Shown: positions 41,538 through 50,723 of the stretch, piece by piece
Numbering within the stretch: the first letter of the stretch is position 1
Layout of the letters: the number at the start of each line of letters is the position of its first letter
NCBI GenBank assembly: GCA_020634515.1
Contig: JACKBL010000006.1
Coordinates: 1 to 64,000, forward strand
Direction: 5' to 3'
DNA length: 64,000 bases
From: Ardenticatenales bacterium
GTDB lineage: Bacteria; Chloroflexota; Anaerolineae; Promineifilales; Promineifilaceae
Notes under the pieces: model-generated
Seen by the model: the letters and a program-made list of their open reading frames with translations, nothing else
Told to the model about the DNA's origin: nothing
The model's database searches: none
Made by a program: the position numbers and the translations under genes

Positions 41538-44500
41538 ATGCCCGACATGCCCACAGATTTCCTTTTTCAGGGTGGAATAGCCGATCTTGATCCCGCTTTA
41601 ACGGAATTGGTGCAGCGTGAAGCGCAGCGCCAACGCGACACCGTCATCCTCATCCCCTCGGAGAGCATTGCCCCGCCCGCCGTGCTGGACGCCCTGGTCA
41701 CGCCCTTCGCCAACATCTACGCAGAAGGGTATCCGCGTGAGGAGAGTCGTCGCCAGACGGAGGCGGAAATCCTGGATTATGACATGGAGATGGCTCTCTA
41801 TCGTCGGCAGGGCGATCCGCGCTATTACAAAGGCGTGGAGTACGCCGACCTGCTGGAGGCGCTCGCCCGTCGCCGCGCGGCGGAATTGTTTGCCGCCAAT
41901 GGCGTCGGCGCGGACAACCTGTATGTGAACGTACAGCCACTCAGCGGCGGCCCCGCCAACAGCGCCATCTACACGGCGCTGTTGCAGCCGGGAGAGACCA
42001 TCATGGGGCTGAATCTGAACGACGGTGGGCATCTGTCGCATGGTTCGAAGGTCAATCGCTCCGGTCAGGTTTACAACAGCGTGCCCTATTTTGTGGATAA
42101 GGACACGGAACTGCTCGATTACGACGCCATCGAAGCGCAGGTGCTGGCCGTGAAACCGAAGATCATTGTTGCCGGCTACTCCGCGTATCCTGCGATTGTT
42201 GACTGGCAGCGTTTCCGGGCTATTGCCGATAAGGTGGGCGCGTATCTTTCCGCCGACATCAGCCACATTTCCGGGTTGGTGGTGGCGGGGGTGCATCCCA
42301 GTCCGGTGGGCGTGGCGGATGTGGTGATGACGACGACGCACAAGAGCCTGTGCGGTCCACGTGGGGCGATGATCATTACGCATCGCGCGGACCTGGCGAA
42401 GAAGTTGGACCGCGCCGTTTTTCCCGGCGAGCAAGGTGGGCCGCATCTGAACACGATTGCGGCGCTGGCGGTGGCCCTGCGGCTGGCGGGGACGGAGCAG
42501 TTCCGGCAGTTGCAGCAGCGTATTGCGCGTAATGCGCGCCGTCTCTCCGAGCAGTTGGAGGCGCGTGGGCTGCGATTGGTGGGCGGCGTTTCCGAAAATC
42601 ATTTGCTGATGATCGATGCCAAGAGTATTGACCGGGATGGTGCGTATTTGTCGGGGGATATGGCGGCGCGGATTTTGGATATTGCCGGCATTGTCACCAA
42701 CCGCAACACCATTCCCAGTGACACCAGCGCCTTCTCCGCCACCGGCGTGCGCCTGGGAACCGTCTGGATCAGCCAACTTGGCTACGGCGACGCCGAAATC
42801 GACAAACTCGCCGAAGCCATTGCCACCGCCTTGCACGGTTGCGTCCCCTTCACTTATAGTGGTCCCGGAGGAAAAACCCTGCGACGCGCCAAAATCGAGT
42901 ACGCCGCCTTGCAACGCGCACGCGAACTGGTGCGTGAACTGACCCAGGGCGACGCCGCCGCGACGGGGAGTGGTTCTTTTATCGCCGAAGCGCTGCAAAC
43001 CGCCGCCGACCTTGTCCATGACCTCAAAGATGTCGTCAGCGGGGAAGCCGCGTTAGACACCGTGGAAGTGCGAGGCGAAGACGCGGTGGCCTTTCTCAAC
43101 CTGGCGCTGGCTTCCAACGTGGCCGCGCTCGCCGATGGGGAGTCGCAGGCCAGCCGCTGGTACGCTCCCACGGGCGACGTGGCGGCGACGGTCCATCGCC
43201 AAACCGTGAGCCATTTCTTCGTCCGCTTTGCCGATGCGGATACGGCGGAAATGGCCGCCACCTATTTTCGTGATCTGTCCGATGGGTTTGTGCAATTTGG
43301 CGATGTATACGCCAAGTTGCCCGGTCCCGTAGCCGTAAAGCGGGTGATGGCGATGAAGCAGATGCCGGCACCCAATCCCCACGCGGACGCCGTTGCCGGC
43401 AGCAAACCCTACTTCGTCGGGTGTGAAGCGCTTGCCGGAGATGCGGCGCTGCCGCCCTTTACCTGGCGCGAGCCGGAGGATGCTCCTCTACGCACCACCA
43501 GCCTGCACCAGACCCACCGCGACATGGGCGCGCGCATGGTCCCCTTTGGGGGGTGGGATATGCCGGTCTGGTACACCAGCGTTAGCGAGGAACACGCCGC
43601 TGTCCGTCAGACGGCGGGCCTGTTTGATGTCAGCCATATGGGCGTGTTGGAGGCCAGTGGCCCGTATGCCGCCGAGTTCCTGAACATGGTGACCACCAAC
43701 GACATCAATACGCTGTCGGTCGGCCAATCCCACTACACCTATCTGCTGTTTCCCGATGGCAGTGTGGTTGATGATTTGCTCGTCTACCGGCGCGGCCCGC
43801 AAAAATACATGCTGGTCGTGAATGCCTCCAATAACGACAAGGACTGGGCCTGGCTGACCGCCGTCAACGAGGGTCGGGTGATGCTGGACCCCAAACGCCC
43901 CTGGGTGAAGGTGCAGCGCCCCTGCGTGCTGCGTGACCTGCGCGACCCGCGTTGGGGGGATGAGTGCCGCGTGGACATTGCGTTGCAAGGTCCGCGGTCC
44001 ATGGATATTCTCCTGGCGCTTGTTGATGACCGCGAGCTGGCGGCGCGCGTGAAGAAACTGCCCTGGGCCGGGCTGATGGAAGGTCGCGTGGGCGGCTTTG
44101 ATATTGTCATCTCGCGCACGGGGTACACAGGCGAGCGGGTTGCTTACGAGCTTTTTGTACACCCGGATATGGCCCCCGCCTTCTGGCAGGCGCTACTGGC
44201 CGCGGGCGAGCTGTTTGGCATCAAGCCGTGCGGCCTGGCGGCGCGAGATAGTACGCGCACGGAGGCGGGATTGCCCCTGTACGGGCATGAGCTGGCGGGA
44301 CCGCTGGGATTGAATCCCGGCGACGCGGGTTTCGCCAGTTATGTAAAACTATGGAAACCGTTTTTCATTGGACGGGAGGCATTTATCGCGCATGAGCAGG
44401 CACGGGAGCGGGTGGTCGCGCGCTTCCGCATGAATGATAAGGCGGTGCGGCGACCGGAGTTGGGCGATCCCGTGTTGGATCGGCGCGGCAAAGTCGTGGG

Positions 44501-44717
44501 TACGGTCACAAGCTGCGCGATTGACGTGGACGGGTATCTGTTGGGGCAGGCTGTTTTGCCTTTGGCGCTGACGCAGGCGGATACGCCGCTCTCGATTTAC
44601 CAGTTGGGTGGCGGCGAGCGCGGCTTGCAGATACCCAAGAGCATGAAGCTGGGGGCGCGTCTGCCGCGACCGGATGATGTTACGGTGTTGACGCGCTTCC
44701 CGTCGCGGAAGAAGTAG
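41538..44717 (+). CDS. serine hydroxymethyltransferase-aminomethyltransferase (GlyA-GcvT) fusion
   Basis: A 1059-residue fusion. Residues about 10-455 are serine hydroxymethyltransferase with the PLP lysine at 269 (TTTHKSLCGPRG) and GVRLGTVWISQLGYG. Residues about 470-640 look like a partial, degenerate GcvT-type N-domain (VRGEDAVAFLNL). Residues about 650-1059 are a complete aminomethyltransferase (GGWDMPVWY, LFDVSHMG, ALQGPRS, SRTGYTGE, DSTRTEAGLPLYGHEL). Both enzymes use tetrahydrofolate one-carbon units, so fusion could link glycine cleavage to serine formation. The start is 41538 or 41547, given AGGAG at 41531-41535. The gene for rhomboid follows 6 nt later. Confidence 0.92.
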   Translation: MPDMPTDFLFQGGIADLDPALTELVQREAQRQRDTVILIPSESIAPPAVLDALVTPFANIYAEGYPREESRRQTEAEILDYDMEMALYRRQGDPRYYKGVEYADLLEALARRRAAELFAANGVGADNLYVNVQPLSGGPANSAIYTALLQPGETIMGLNLNDGGHLSHGSKVNRSGQVYNSVPYFVDKDTELLDYDAIEAQVLAVKPKIIVAGYSAYPAIVDWQRFRAIADKVGAYLSADISHISGLVVAGVHPSPVGVADVVMTTTHKSLCGPRGAMIITHRADLAKKLDRAVFPGEQGGPHLNTIAALAVALRLAGTEQFRQLQQRIARNARRLSEQLEARGLRLVGGVSENHLLMIDAKSIDRDGAYLSGDMAARILDIAGIVTNRNTIPSDTSAFSATGVRLGTVWISQLGYGDAEIDKLAEAIATALHGCVPFTYSGPGGKTLRRAKIEYAALQRARELVRELTQGDAAATGSGSFIAEALQTAADLVHDLKDVVSGEAALDTVEVRGEDAVAFLNLALASNVAALADGESQASRWYAPTGDVAATVHRQTVSHFFVRFADADTAEMAATYFRDLSDGFVQFGDVYAKLPGPVAVKRVMAMKQMPAPNPHADAVAGSKPYFVGCEALAGDAALPPFTWREPEDAPLRTTSLHQTHRDMGARMVPFGGWDMPVWYTSVSEEHAAVRQTAGLFDVSHMGVLEASGPYAAEFLNMVTTNDINTLSVGQSHYTYLLFPDGSVVDDLLVYRRGPQKYMLVVNASNNDKDWAWLTAVNEGRVMLDPKRPWVKVQRPCVLRDLRDPRWGDECRVDIALQGPRSMDILLALVDDRELAARVKKLPWAGLMEGRVGGFDIVISRTGYTGERVAYELFVHPDMAPAFWQALLAAGELFGIKPCGLAARDSTRTEAGLPLYGHELAGPLGLNPGDAGFASYVKLWKPFFIGREAFIAHEQARERVVARFRMNDKAVRRPELGDPVLDRRGKVVGTVTSCAIDVDGYLLGQAVLPLALTQADTPLSIYQLGGGERGLQIPKSMKLGARLPRPDDVTVLTRFPSRKK

Positions 44718-44723
44718 GGGAAG

Positions 44724-45401
44724 ATGATCCCTCTGCGGGATGCGAACCCGACACGCCAGGTTCCGGTCGTGACGTTGACGTTGATTGTGATCAACGTGGC
44801 GGTGTGGCTGTGGGAACTGACGATGCAGGTGCAGGGGCAGTTGAATGCGTTTGTGATGACGTGGGCGGTTGTGCCGGCACAATTGCTGCAAAATCCCCTG
44901 GCGGAACTGCCCACGTTGTTGACGGCGATGTTTCTGCATGGCAGTTGGGGACACCTGCTGGGCAATATGCTCTACTTGTGGATTTTTGGTGATAACATAG
45001 AGGATCAGTTGGGGCGTTCCCGTTTTCTGCTCTTCTATTTTCTCACGGGATTGGCGGCGACAATGACGCAGACGTTGATCGATCCGAATTCTACTTTGCC
45101 GAATGTGGGTGCAAGTGGGGCAATTGCCGGCATTATGGGCGGCTACCTCCTCCTTTTCCCCTCCGCCCGCATCCTCACCCTCGTCGGCTACTTCTTCGTG
45201 CGCGTGCCCGCCGTCCTGGTTCTCATTTTCTGGTTTGGCATCCAACTTTTCGGTGGGTTTGGCAGCCTGAATGGCTGGCAGCAAGACGGCGGCGTTGCTT
45301 TCTTCGCGCACATTGGTGGCTTTGTTGCCGGCATAATCTTGATACGCCTGTTCATCCCACGTCGCGGACGAACAGACTACGACCAGTTGCCCCCGTTCTA
45401 G
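44724..45401 (+). CDS. rhomboid family intramembrane serine protease
   Basis: A 225-residue membrane protein with six to seven helices. The catalytic dyad is visible: Ser131 in GASGAIAG and His196 in AHIGGFVAG. The N-terminus IPLRDANPTRQ and the loop HGSWGHLLGNMLYLWIFGDNIED are typical of the bacterial group. It cleaves substrates inside the membrane; targets are unknown. GGGGAAG precedes the ATG. It is 6 nt downstream of the glyA-gcvT fusion, so co-transcription is likely although no functional link is known. Confidence 0.93.
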   Translation: MIPLRDANPTRQVPVVTLTLIVINVAVWLWELTMQVQGQLNAFVMTWAVVPAQLLQNPLAELPTLLTAMFLHGSWGHLLGNMLYLWIFGDNIEDQLGRSRFLLFYFLTGLAATMTQTLIDPNSTLPNVGASGAIAGIMGGYLLLFPSARILTLVGYFFVRVPAVLVLIFWFGIQLFGGFGSLNGWQQDGGVAFFAHIGGFVAGIILIRLFIPRRGRTDYDQLPPF

Positions 45402-45461
45402 GGCGCAGTCCCCGACGCCTGGCAACTGACAATGAACAACTGACACGACTCGGAGTTGCGG

Positions 45462-45968
45462 ATGGAACGAGAAGTTCTTACCTGGTCTGATGTAGACCGC
45501 TTGATTGATTACCTCACCCCCCAGTTTCATGGGCGTTTTGACTCGATGGTCATTATCACGCGCGGCGGCATCGTCCCCGGCGGCATGTTAGCCGAGGCGC
45601 TCAATATCACCTACATCCTCACCGCCTCAGTGCGTTTTCCCGCCGACTTTCCCGGTCTGCCTATTGATCCCAAACTGGAGCGACATGCCCTGCCTGAGTT
45701 CCTGCAATTTCCTGACGCGGACCTGCTGCGCGACCGGCGCATTCTCGTCGTCGATGATGTGTGGACGCGCGGACGTAACATCGTCACTGTTTCCAGCCGC
45801 ATTGATGCGGCGGGCGGTTATCCGGAAACCTGCGTACTCCACTACAAGCCCGCCTACTCCCTCTACCCTGGACTGACGCCGGATTACTATGCGGCGGTGA
45901 CGAATCGTTACGTCATCTATCCGTGGGAAATTGATCGTGGCCCGGAAGTGTTGGGGGTGTGGAATTAG
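45462..45968 (+). CDS. purine-type phosphoribosyltransferase (Gpt-like)
   Basis: A 168-residue type I phosphoribosyltransferase. The PRPP motif is RILVVDDVWTRGRN (about 94-107), with TRGGIVPGG (about 31-39) as in xanthine/hypoxanthine transferases and the closing YPWEIDRG resembling the PWD of Gpt. It probably salvages xanthine, guanine or hypoxanthine with PRPP. The start at 45462 has GGAG six nt upstream. The length is right for the family. It is followed by the SRP RNA gene. Confidence 0.82.
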   Translation: MEREVLTWSDVDRLIDYLTPQFHGRFDSMVIITRGGIVPGGMLAEALNITYILTASVRFPADFPGLPIDPKLERHALPEFLQFPDADLLRDRRILVVDDVWTRGRNIVTVSSRIDAAGGYPETCVLHYKPAYSLYPGLTPDYYAAVTNRYVIYPWEIDRGPEVLGVWN

Positions 45969-45974
45969 TGGTAT

Positions 45975-46003
45975 TTGACCACGCGCGGCACTTTTGTTAC
46001 TAT
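45975..46003 (+). promoter_or_regulatory. promoter of the SRP RNA gene
   Basis: TTGACC (45975-45980), a 17-nt spacer and TACTAT (45998-46003). The predicted start near 46010-46013 agrees with the 5' end of the long RNA helix. Confidence 0.6.
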
Positions 46004-46012
46004 TTGCTCCCT

Positions 46013-46157
46013 GTATGTGCCCATGGGGCCGGCGATGATTGGGTCCCTGGCGGCGAATCGCTGCCGAATCGTGTCAGGTCCGGAAGGAAGCAGCACTAAG
46101 GCGGATGCTTCGGGTGATCAGGACTACCTGGTCGTCGTCGGTCTCATGGGCGCATAC
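46013..46157 (+). ncRNA. ffs: signal recognition particle RNA (small bacterial type)
   Basis: The conserved domain IV core is present at about 46071-46096: GTGTCAGGTCC, the GGAA tetraloop, GGAAGCAGCAC. The two ends, 46013-46043 and 46127-46157, pair without interruption for 31 bp (with G-U pairs). This helix fixes the gene boundaries at about 145 nt. The RNA binds Ffh for co-translational targeting. No Alu-type domain is evident. Confidence 0.95.
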
Positions 46158-46296
46158 CTTGCTTCTCTTTTGGGAGGAGTTCCCCACGGGTGACAAGTCC
46201 GTAACGTCAAACGTCAATGGTCGTCCGAACAGGGTAGCGTTCTCATGAATGACCCCTATCCGCTCGATAAATGCCGGCATTGTCTCTCCCCGCACC

Positions 46297-47736
46297 ATGA
46301 TTAAATTCCCGCGAATGGCGAAATGGATAATCCTGATCGGTGTCGCATTGCTGCTGGTGCTGGCGGGCGTAGGCTACCTGTGGGCGCAAGACGCAGCCCG
46401 CGAAACCTATACGGTTTACGTTTCCACGCCTCTGCAAGAGGCGGAAGCGCAAATGGTGACGGGCAAGTTTGACACCGTGGCCGCCGTGCTGGCGGATGCG
46501 CGCATTCCCCTGCGTCCCGCAGACCTTGTCCAGCCCTCGCCAGATTCCGCGCCCGATCCCGCCATGGCCATCCAGGTGCGGCAAGCCCTCTCCGTTACCC
46601 TGCGCACGGACGATGGCCCGCAACAATACTGGACCCACCAACCCACGGCGGGCGCATTCCTCAACGAAATCCACCAGACTGTCCAGCGTACGGACCGCCT
46701 GTTTGCCGATAACGCCCTGCTGCCGTTTAGCGCCCTGGCACGGACGCCCCTGCCGCGCCGGTTGGACCTGCGCCATTTCCTCACCGTGACCATTGTGGAC
46801 GGAGCAAAGGAACTGGTTGTGCGCACGGGCGCGCAAACCGTGGGGCAGGCTTTGCGGGAAGCCGACATCACCATCTACGCCGCCGATGGCGTGACGCCGC
46901 CGTTGGGCGATTGGCTCACGCCGGACGCCATCATCACCGTCCGCCGCTCCATGCCCCTGACCATTCTCGTCGATGGGCGCACTATCCAGACCCGCAGCCA
47001 CCACAACAACGTGCTGGACGTGTTGGCCGAAGCGGGCATTGGCCTCGTCGGCGAGGATTTGACGCGCCCTGGCCCGGAGCAACTCCTCCAATCCGGCCAG
47101 ATCATCGAAGTTGTCCGTGTCACAGCCGATTACCGCGTGATGGACCAGCCGATTCCTTACGAGACGTTGTGGCAGGCTACGGATCGGTATGAGATTGACA
47201 ACACGGGCTTGCTGCAAGCCGGCGCGCCTGGCATTTTGCGCCAACGAGTGCGGGTGCGGTATGAAAATGGCGTGGAGGTGAGCCAGACGCCGGACGGGGA
47301 GTGGGTGGCGTTGGCCCCCGTGCCGGAAATCATCGGCTATGGCACGCAGATTGTCGTGCGCGTGCTGGATACGCCTGATGGTCCCCTGGCATATTGGCGC
47401 AAGGTGCGTATGCGCGTCACGTCCTACACGGAAGCAACTTCGGGCAAGACGCCTGATCATCCCGCATATGGCATCACGGCAAGCGGTTTGCCGGCAGGCA
47501 CGGGCATTGTGGCTATTGATCGCAGCATCGTGCCGTGGAAATCCTACGTCTATGTCGAAGGGTATGGCGTCGGCCTGGCCGCGGACACCGGCGGCGGCGT
47601 CAAGGGGCGCTGGATCGATTTGGGTTACGACGTGGACGGCTATGTTTCCTGGTACGGCTACACCGACGTATACTACCTCACCCCCGTTCCTCCTCCCGAG
47701 CAAATCAACTTTTTGATACCTTCCTGGCTGCCGTAG
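46297..47736 (+). CDS. YabE-like cell-wall protein with DUF348, G5 and 3D domains
   Basis: A secreted or membrane-anchored protein of about 479 residues. A membrane helix (about 8-27) is followed by ubiquitin-like DUF348 segments (KFDTVAAVLADARI; VGQALREADITIY; NVLDVLAEAGI), a G5 domain (about 280-350) and a C-terminal 3D domain (MRVTSYTEATSG...DTGGGVKGRWID) with the conserved aspartates. The 3D domain has the fold of lytic transglycosylases such as MltA. It lies directly before rsmA, as yabE does near ksgA in Bacillus. The start is uncertain (46249, 46297 or 46315). Confidence 0.87.
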   Translation: MIKFPRMAKWIILIGVALLLVLAGVGYLWAQDAARETYTVYVSTPLQEAEAQMVTGKFDTVAAVLADARIPLRPADLVQPSPDSAPDPAMAIQVRQALSVTLRTDDGPQQYWTHQPTAGAFLNEIHQTVQRTDRLFADNALLPFSALARTPLPRRLDLRHFLTVTIVDGAKELVVRTGAQTVGQALREADITIYAADGVTPPLGDWLTPDAIITVRRSMPLTILVDGRTIQTRSHHNNVLDVLAEAGIGLVGEDLTRPGPEQLLQSGQIIEVVRVTADYRVMDQPIPYETLWQATDRYEIDNTGLLQAGAPGILRQRVRVRYENGVEVSQTPDGEWVALAPVPEIIGYGTQIVVRVLDTPDGPLAYWRKVRMRVTSYTEATSGKTPDHPAYGITASGLPAGTGIVAIDRSIVPWKSYVYVEGYGVGLAADTGGGVKGRWIDLGYDVDGYVSWYGYTDVYYLTPVPPPEQINFLIPSWLP

Positions 47737-47822
47737 AAGGGGTCAGTAAGTCGTGGCGAGTGGTCAGACGCGGTTTGTACGGCCATCGTTCTTTGTTGGA
47801 CGATGCCGGTTGGCGGTTGGCA

Positions 47823-48641
47823 ATGGATCATCCCAAGCACATCCTGGAGCAACATCATATTGAGGCCAAGAAGAGTCTAGGCCAGAATTTTCTTTTCGAC
47901 GAGAATGTTCTGGCGCAGATTGCGGCAGCGGCGGACCTGGCGACTGCCGATCAGGTGTTGGAGATTGGCCCCGGGTTGGGGCATTTGACGCAGCACCTGG
48001 CGACGCGGGCGGGGCGGGTGGTGGCCGTGGAACTAGACGGGCGTTTGATTCCGTTGCTGCGGATGGCGTTTTCCCGTTCTCCCCAGGTGGAACTGGTTCA
48101 TGGGGATGTGTTGGAATTGAATCCGGCGGCGTATTTTGGGGATGCGTCCTACAAGGTGGTGGCCAATGTGCCGTATTACATTACGGGAGGGATTTTGCGC
48201 CATTTGTTGACGAGTCGGCCGCGCCCGTCGCTGCTGGTGATGACGGTGCAGCAGGAGGTGGCGCGGCGATTGACGGCGCAGGCGGGGGATATGAGCTTGC
48301 TGGCGGTGAGTGTGCGGGTGTTTGGCGTGCCGCGGATTGTGACGCAGGTGAAGGCGGGGGCGTTTTGGCCGCGGCCCAAGGTGGATTCGGCGGTTGTGCG
48401 TGTGGACTTTTCGCGGGGGGATGGTTTGGAGGGGGTGGATGAGGCGTTGTTTTTCCGCGTGGCGCGGGCGGGGTTTAGCCAGAAGCGGAAGCAGTTGAAG
48501 AATAATCTGACGCAGTTGGGGTTGTCGAATGAGGCGGTGGCGCGGGTGTTGGGAGATGCCGGCATTGACGGAACCCGCCGCGCCCAAACCCTATCCATTG
48601 CTGAGTGGGTGGCCCTCACGCGCGCTGTGGCTCGGCCTTAA
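47823..48641 (+). CDS. rsmA: 16S rRNA (adenine1518-N6/adenine1519-N6)-dimethyltransferase
   Basis: A 272-residue KsgA/RsmA enzyme that dimethylates two adenines at the 3' end of 16S rRNA using S-adenosylmethionine. Motifs: KKSLGQNFLFDENV at the N-terminus, EIGPGLGHLT (SAM loop), VAVELDGRL, and NVPYYI as the catalytic motif (normally NLPYxI). The start at 47823 gives MDHPKHILE; longer in-frame readings run inside the upstream gene. It ends at a strong hairpin (48647-48682). Confidence 0.95.
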   Translation: MDHPKHILEQHHIEAKKSLGQNFLFDENVLAQIAAAADLATADQVLEIGPGLGHLTQHLATRAGRVVAVELDGRLIPLLRMAFSRSPQVELVHGDVLELNPAAYFGDASYKVVANVPYYITGGILRHLLTSRPRPSLLVMTVQQEVARRLTAQAGDMSLLAVSVRVFGVPRIVTQVKAGAFWPRPKVDSAVVRVDFSRGDGLEGVDEALFFRVARAGFSQKRKQLKNNLTQLGLSNEAVARVLGDAGIDGTRRAQTLSIAEWVALTRAVARP

Positions 48642-48646
48642 AAAGG

Positions 48647-48682
48647 CTATGGCGTCGCTGCTACAAAGCAGTGACGCCATAG
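48647..48682 (+). terminator. strong hairpin after rsmA
   Basis: A 15-bp stem (48647-48661 with 48668-48682, one G-U) with a 6-nt loop starts 5 nt after the rsmA stop. It lacks a following T-run, so it may protect the 3' end rather than terminate. It is followed by GGAGAACAGAA, which recurs after the next hairpin. Confidence 0.55.
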
Positions 48683-48985
48683 AAAGGAGAACAGAAGGTT
48701 CATCATTCAATTTATCACTTATCCATAAGGGCAAGGTGAGTCGGATATTAGGCGCGACAAAGAAAGAACGCGCCGGGCGCAAAAAAGTAGCGTTGACCGG
48801 GGGGAGGAGTCCGATCAACGCTATTGGGAGAACAGAAAGTCAACCCAAGGTTAACCGGGCGTCATTAAGATGTCCGTTAAGGACTGACGATAAAGTACGG
48901 AATGGCATCGTCAGTCTGCAGGAACGGCAAGGAAACAACTCCGTCGTCTTATCTAATTTCCGTTCCTAAGATTTGGCGTTTGTTG
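48683..48985. other. structured gene-free region after rsmA
   Basis: A second hairpin pairs 48788-48796 with 48815-48823 (9 bp, extended by 3 bp beyond a mismatch). Each of the two hairpins is followed by GGGAGAACAGAA or GGAGAACAGAA. Then comes the repeat at 48876-48970. No open reading frame here looks like a gene. It could encode small RNAs or be a transcription boundary between the convergent rsmA and accC. Confidence 0.45.
48876..48970. repeat. dispersed two-hairpin repeat, copy 1
   Basis: It begins GTTAAGGACTGACGAT and ends CCGTTCCTAAG. It contains GACTGACGAT facing ATCGTCAGTC, and GGAACGG facing CCGTTCC. A second copy lies at 58345-58430. Both sit between convergent genes. Confidence 0.8.
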
Positions 48986-50503
48986 TCAGGCGTTGTTGCG
49001 CCAGCCGTTTATCAAGGTCCAGGGATCAGGCGTGGCCGGTTCCACGCCGCCATTGTCGGCGGTGGCGTACCGGCTGCCGCCTTGCAGTGCCTCGTGCATG
49101 GCCAGGGCCAGCCACACTTCATCATCGGGTGTGGGTGCGTGCCGCCAGTCCGGCATATGCTCGGCGAGGAAGTTTGTCAGTGTAAGACCCTGGATGAAGA
49201 CTGGATGCTGCAAAATTGCCAGCAGGTAGGGGATGTTTGTGGTCACGCCGAGAATGACGGTTTCACGCAGGGCGCGCACCATTTTGCGAATCGCTTCGGG
49301 GCGATCCGCGCCCCAGGTGATGATTTTCGCCAGCATGGGATCGTAGTAAGGTGTGACGGCAGTTGTGTCGGCAATGCCGGCATCCACGCGCACACCCGGA
49401 CCGCTCGGAGGCCGAAAGAACTTAATCTCGCCAATGGACGGCAGAAACTGATTGGCCGGGTCCTCGGCATAGATGCGGCACTCCAGCGCGTGCCCCCGTT
49501 GGCGTAGGTCCGCCTGGGTGAAGTTGAGCGGTTCGCCCGCGGCAATGCGAATCTGCCAGGCGGCCAGGTCCAGCCCGGAAACGGATTCGGTGACGGGATG
49601 CTCAACTTGCAGTCGCGTATTCATTTCGAGGAGGTAGAAATTGCCGGCACTATCCACCACAAATTCCACCGTTCCCGCGCTTTCGTACTGCACCGCCCGC
49701 GCCAGCGCCAGCGCCGCCTCCGTCATCTTCTGCCGCAGTTTGCGCGTCACCACGGGCGACGGACTTTCCTCCACAATCTTCTGGTGGCGGCGTTGGATCG
49801 AGCATTCACGTTCAAACAAATGCACCAGATTGCCATGTGCATCCCCCAATACCTGCACCTCGATGTGATGAATCTCCGTGAAGTACTTCTCCAGCAGCAC
49901 ATGATCATCGCCAAAGGCTGACTTTGCCTCGCTGCGCGCCGCCCGCAAGTCATTCATAAACGTCTCCGGCGACCACACCACGCGCATCCCCTTGCCGCCC
50001 CCACCCGCGCTCGCCTTCACCAGCACGGGGAAGCCAATAATGTGTGCCGCCGACAACAACTCCTCATCCGACTTGTGGATGCCCAGCGCGCCCACACCGT
50101 CTACGCCGGGAATGACGGGAACGCCCGCCTGCTGCGCCACGGCCCGCGCCGTGGCCTTGCTACCCATGACGCGGATCGCTTCCGCCGAGGGACCAATGAA
50201 CTTGATGCCCCGCTCGCGGCACAGCGCCGCAAAATCCCCGTTCTCGCTCAAAAAACCGTAGCCGGGATGGATCGCTTCCGCGCCGGCCACTTCCGCCACA
50301 CGCAGAATCGCCTCCTGGTTCAAATACGTGTCCGCCGCCGAAACGCCCGGCAGCAAATACCCTTCGTCCGCCAGCCGCGTCCACGGCGCGCCCGCGTCCG
50401 GTTCGGAAAAAACGGCCACCGTACGCACGCCCAATTCCTGGCAAGCGCGGAAAATACGCACACTGATCTCACCCCGATTCGCAACAAGAATTTTCTTAAA
50501 CAT
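48986..50503 (-). CDS. accC: biotin carboxylase subunit of acetyl-CoA (or acyl-CoA) carboxylase
   Basis: A 505-residue biotin carboxylase. N-terminal KILVANRGEISVRIFRAC, the ATP-grasp glycine loop KASAGGGGKGMRVV, and the catalytic ECSIQRRHQKIVEESPSP and EMNTRLQVEHPVTE are all present. It carboxylates biotin on a carrier protein using ATP and bicarbonate. It has no biotin-carrier domain, and no accB or carboxyltransferase is adjacent. The pairing with an enoyl-CoA hydratase nearby leaves open an acyl-CoA carboxylase role. ATG 50503 is chosen over a GTG two codons earlier. Confidence 0.93.
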   Translation of the reverse strand: MFKKILVANRGEISVRIFRACQELGVRTVAVFSEPDAGAPWTRLADEGYLLPGVSAADTYLNQEAILRVAEVAGAEAIHPGYGFLSENGDFAALCRERGIKFIGPSAEAIRVMGSKATARAVAQQAGVPVIPGVDGVGALGIHKSDEELLSAAHIIGFPVLVKASAGGGGKGMRVVWSPETFMNDLRAARSEAKSAFGDDHVLLEKYFTEIHHIEVQVLGDAHGNLVHLFERECSIQRRHQKIVEESPSPVVTRKLRQKMTEAALALARAVQYESAGTVEFVVDSAGNFYLLEMNTRLQVEHPVTESVSGLDLAAWQIRIAAGEPLNFTQADLRQRGHALECRIYAEDPANQFLPSIGEIKFFRPPSGPGVRVDAGIADTTAVTPYYDPMLAKIITWGADRPEAIRKMVRALRETVILGVTTNIPYLLAILQHPVFIQGLTLTNFLAEHMPDWRHAPTPDDEVWLALAMHEALQGGSRYATADNGGVEPATPDPWTLINGWRNNA

Positions 50504-50669
50504 GCTCACACCAGATGATTTGACCGACCTACATAACCTTCCTGAAAGCGCAATTGCAGGTCGAAAAGCGGTTGTCGTTCACGTTACGGCAGTAGAACAG
50601 CCTGCGGGAAGACTATTTGTAACTATTCACATCTCCGAGAGATTGGACCAATTTTGTAGACATCAATAA
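50502..50669 (+). CDS. possible small protein, divergent from accC
   Basis: An open frame of 55 codons starting MLTPDDLTDLHNLPESA. The ATG overlaps the accC start on the opposite strand. Its last codons run into the AGATTGG hairpin repeat. No family recognised and no clear ribosome binding site. It may be chance. Confidence 0.2.
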   Translation: MLTPDDLTDLHNLPESAIAGRKAVVVHVTAVEQPAGRLFVTIHISERLDQFCRHQ

Positions 50670-50698
50670 GATTCAACCAGAGCAAATTGGTCCAATCT
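50640..50698. repeat. intergenic hairpin repeat, AGATTGG family (long loop)
   Basis: AGATTGGACCAATTT (50640-50654) and its exact reverse complement (50684-50698) flank a 29-nt loop. It lies between the accC 5' side and the end of the enoyl-CoA hydratase gene. Confidence 0.7.
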
Positions 50699-50723
50699 GG
50701 GCAGATGACCTGTATAGTCACGA

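Noticed and set aside
47535..47822. N-terminal extension of RsmA
   Set aside because: It is the shifted reading of the end of the YabE-like gene; the conserved protein begins at 47823.
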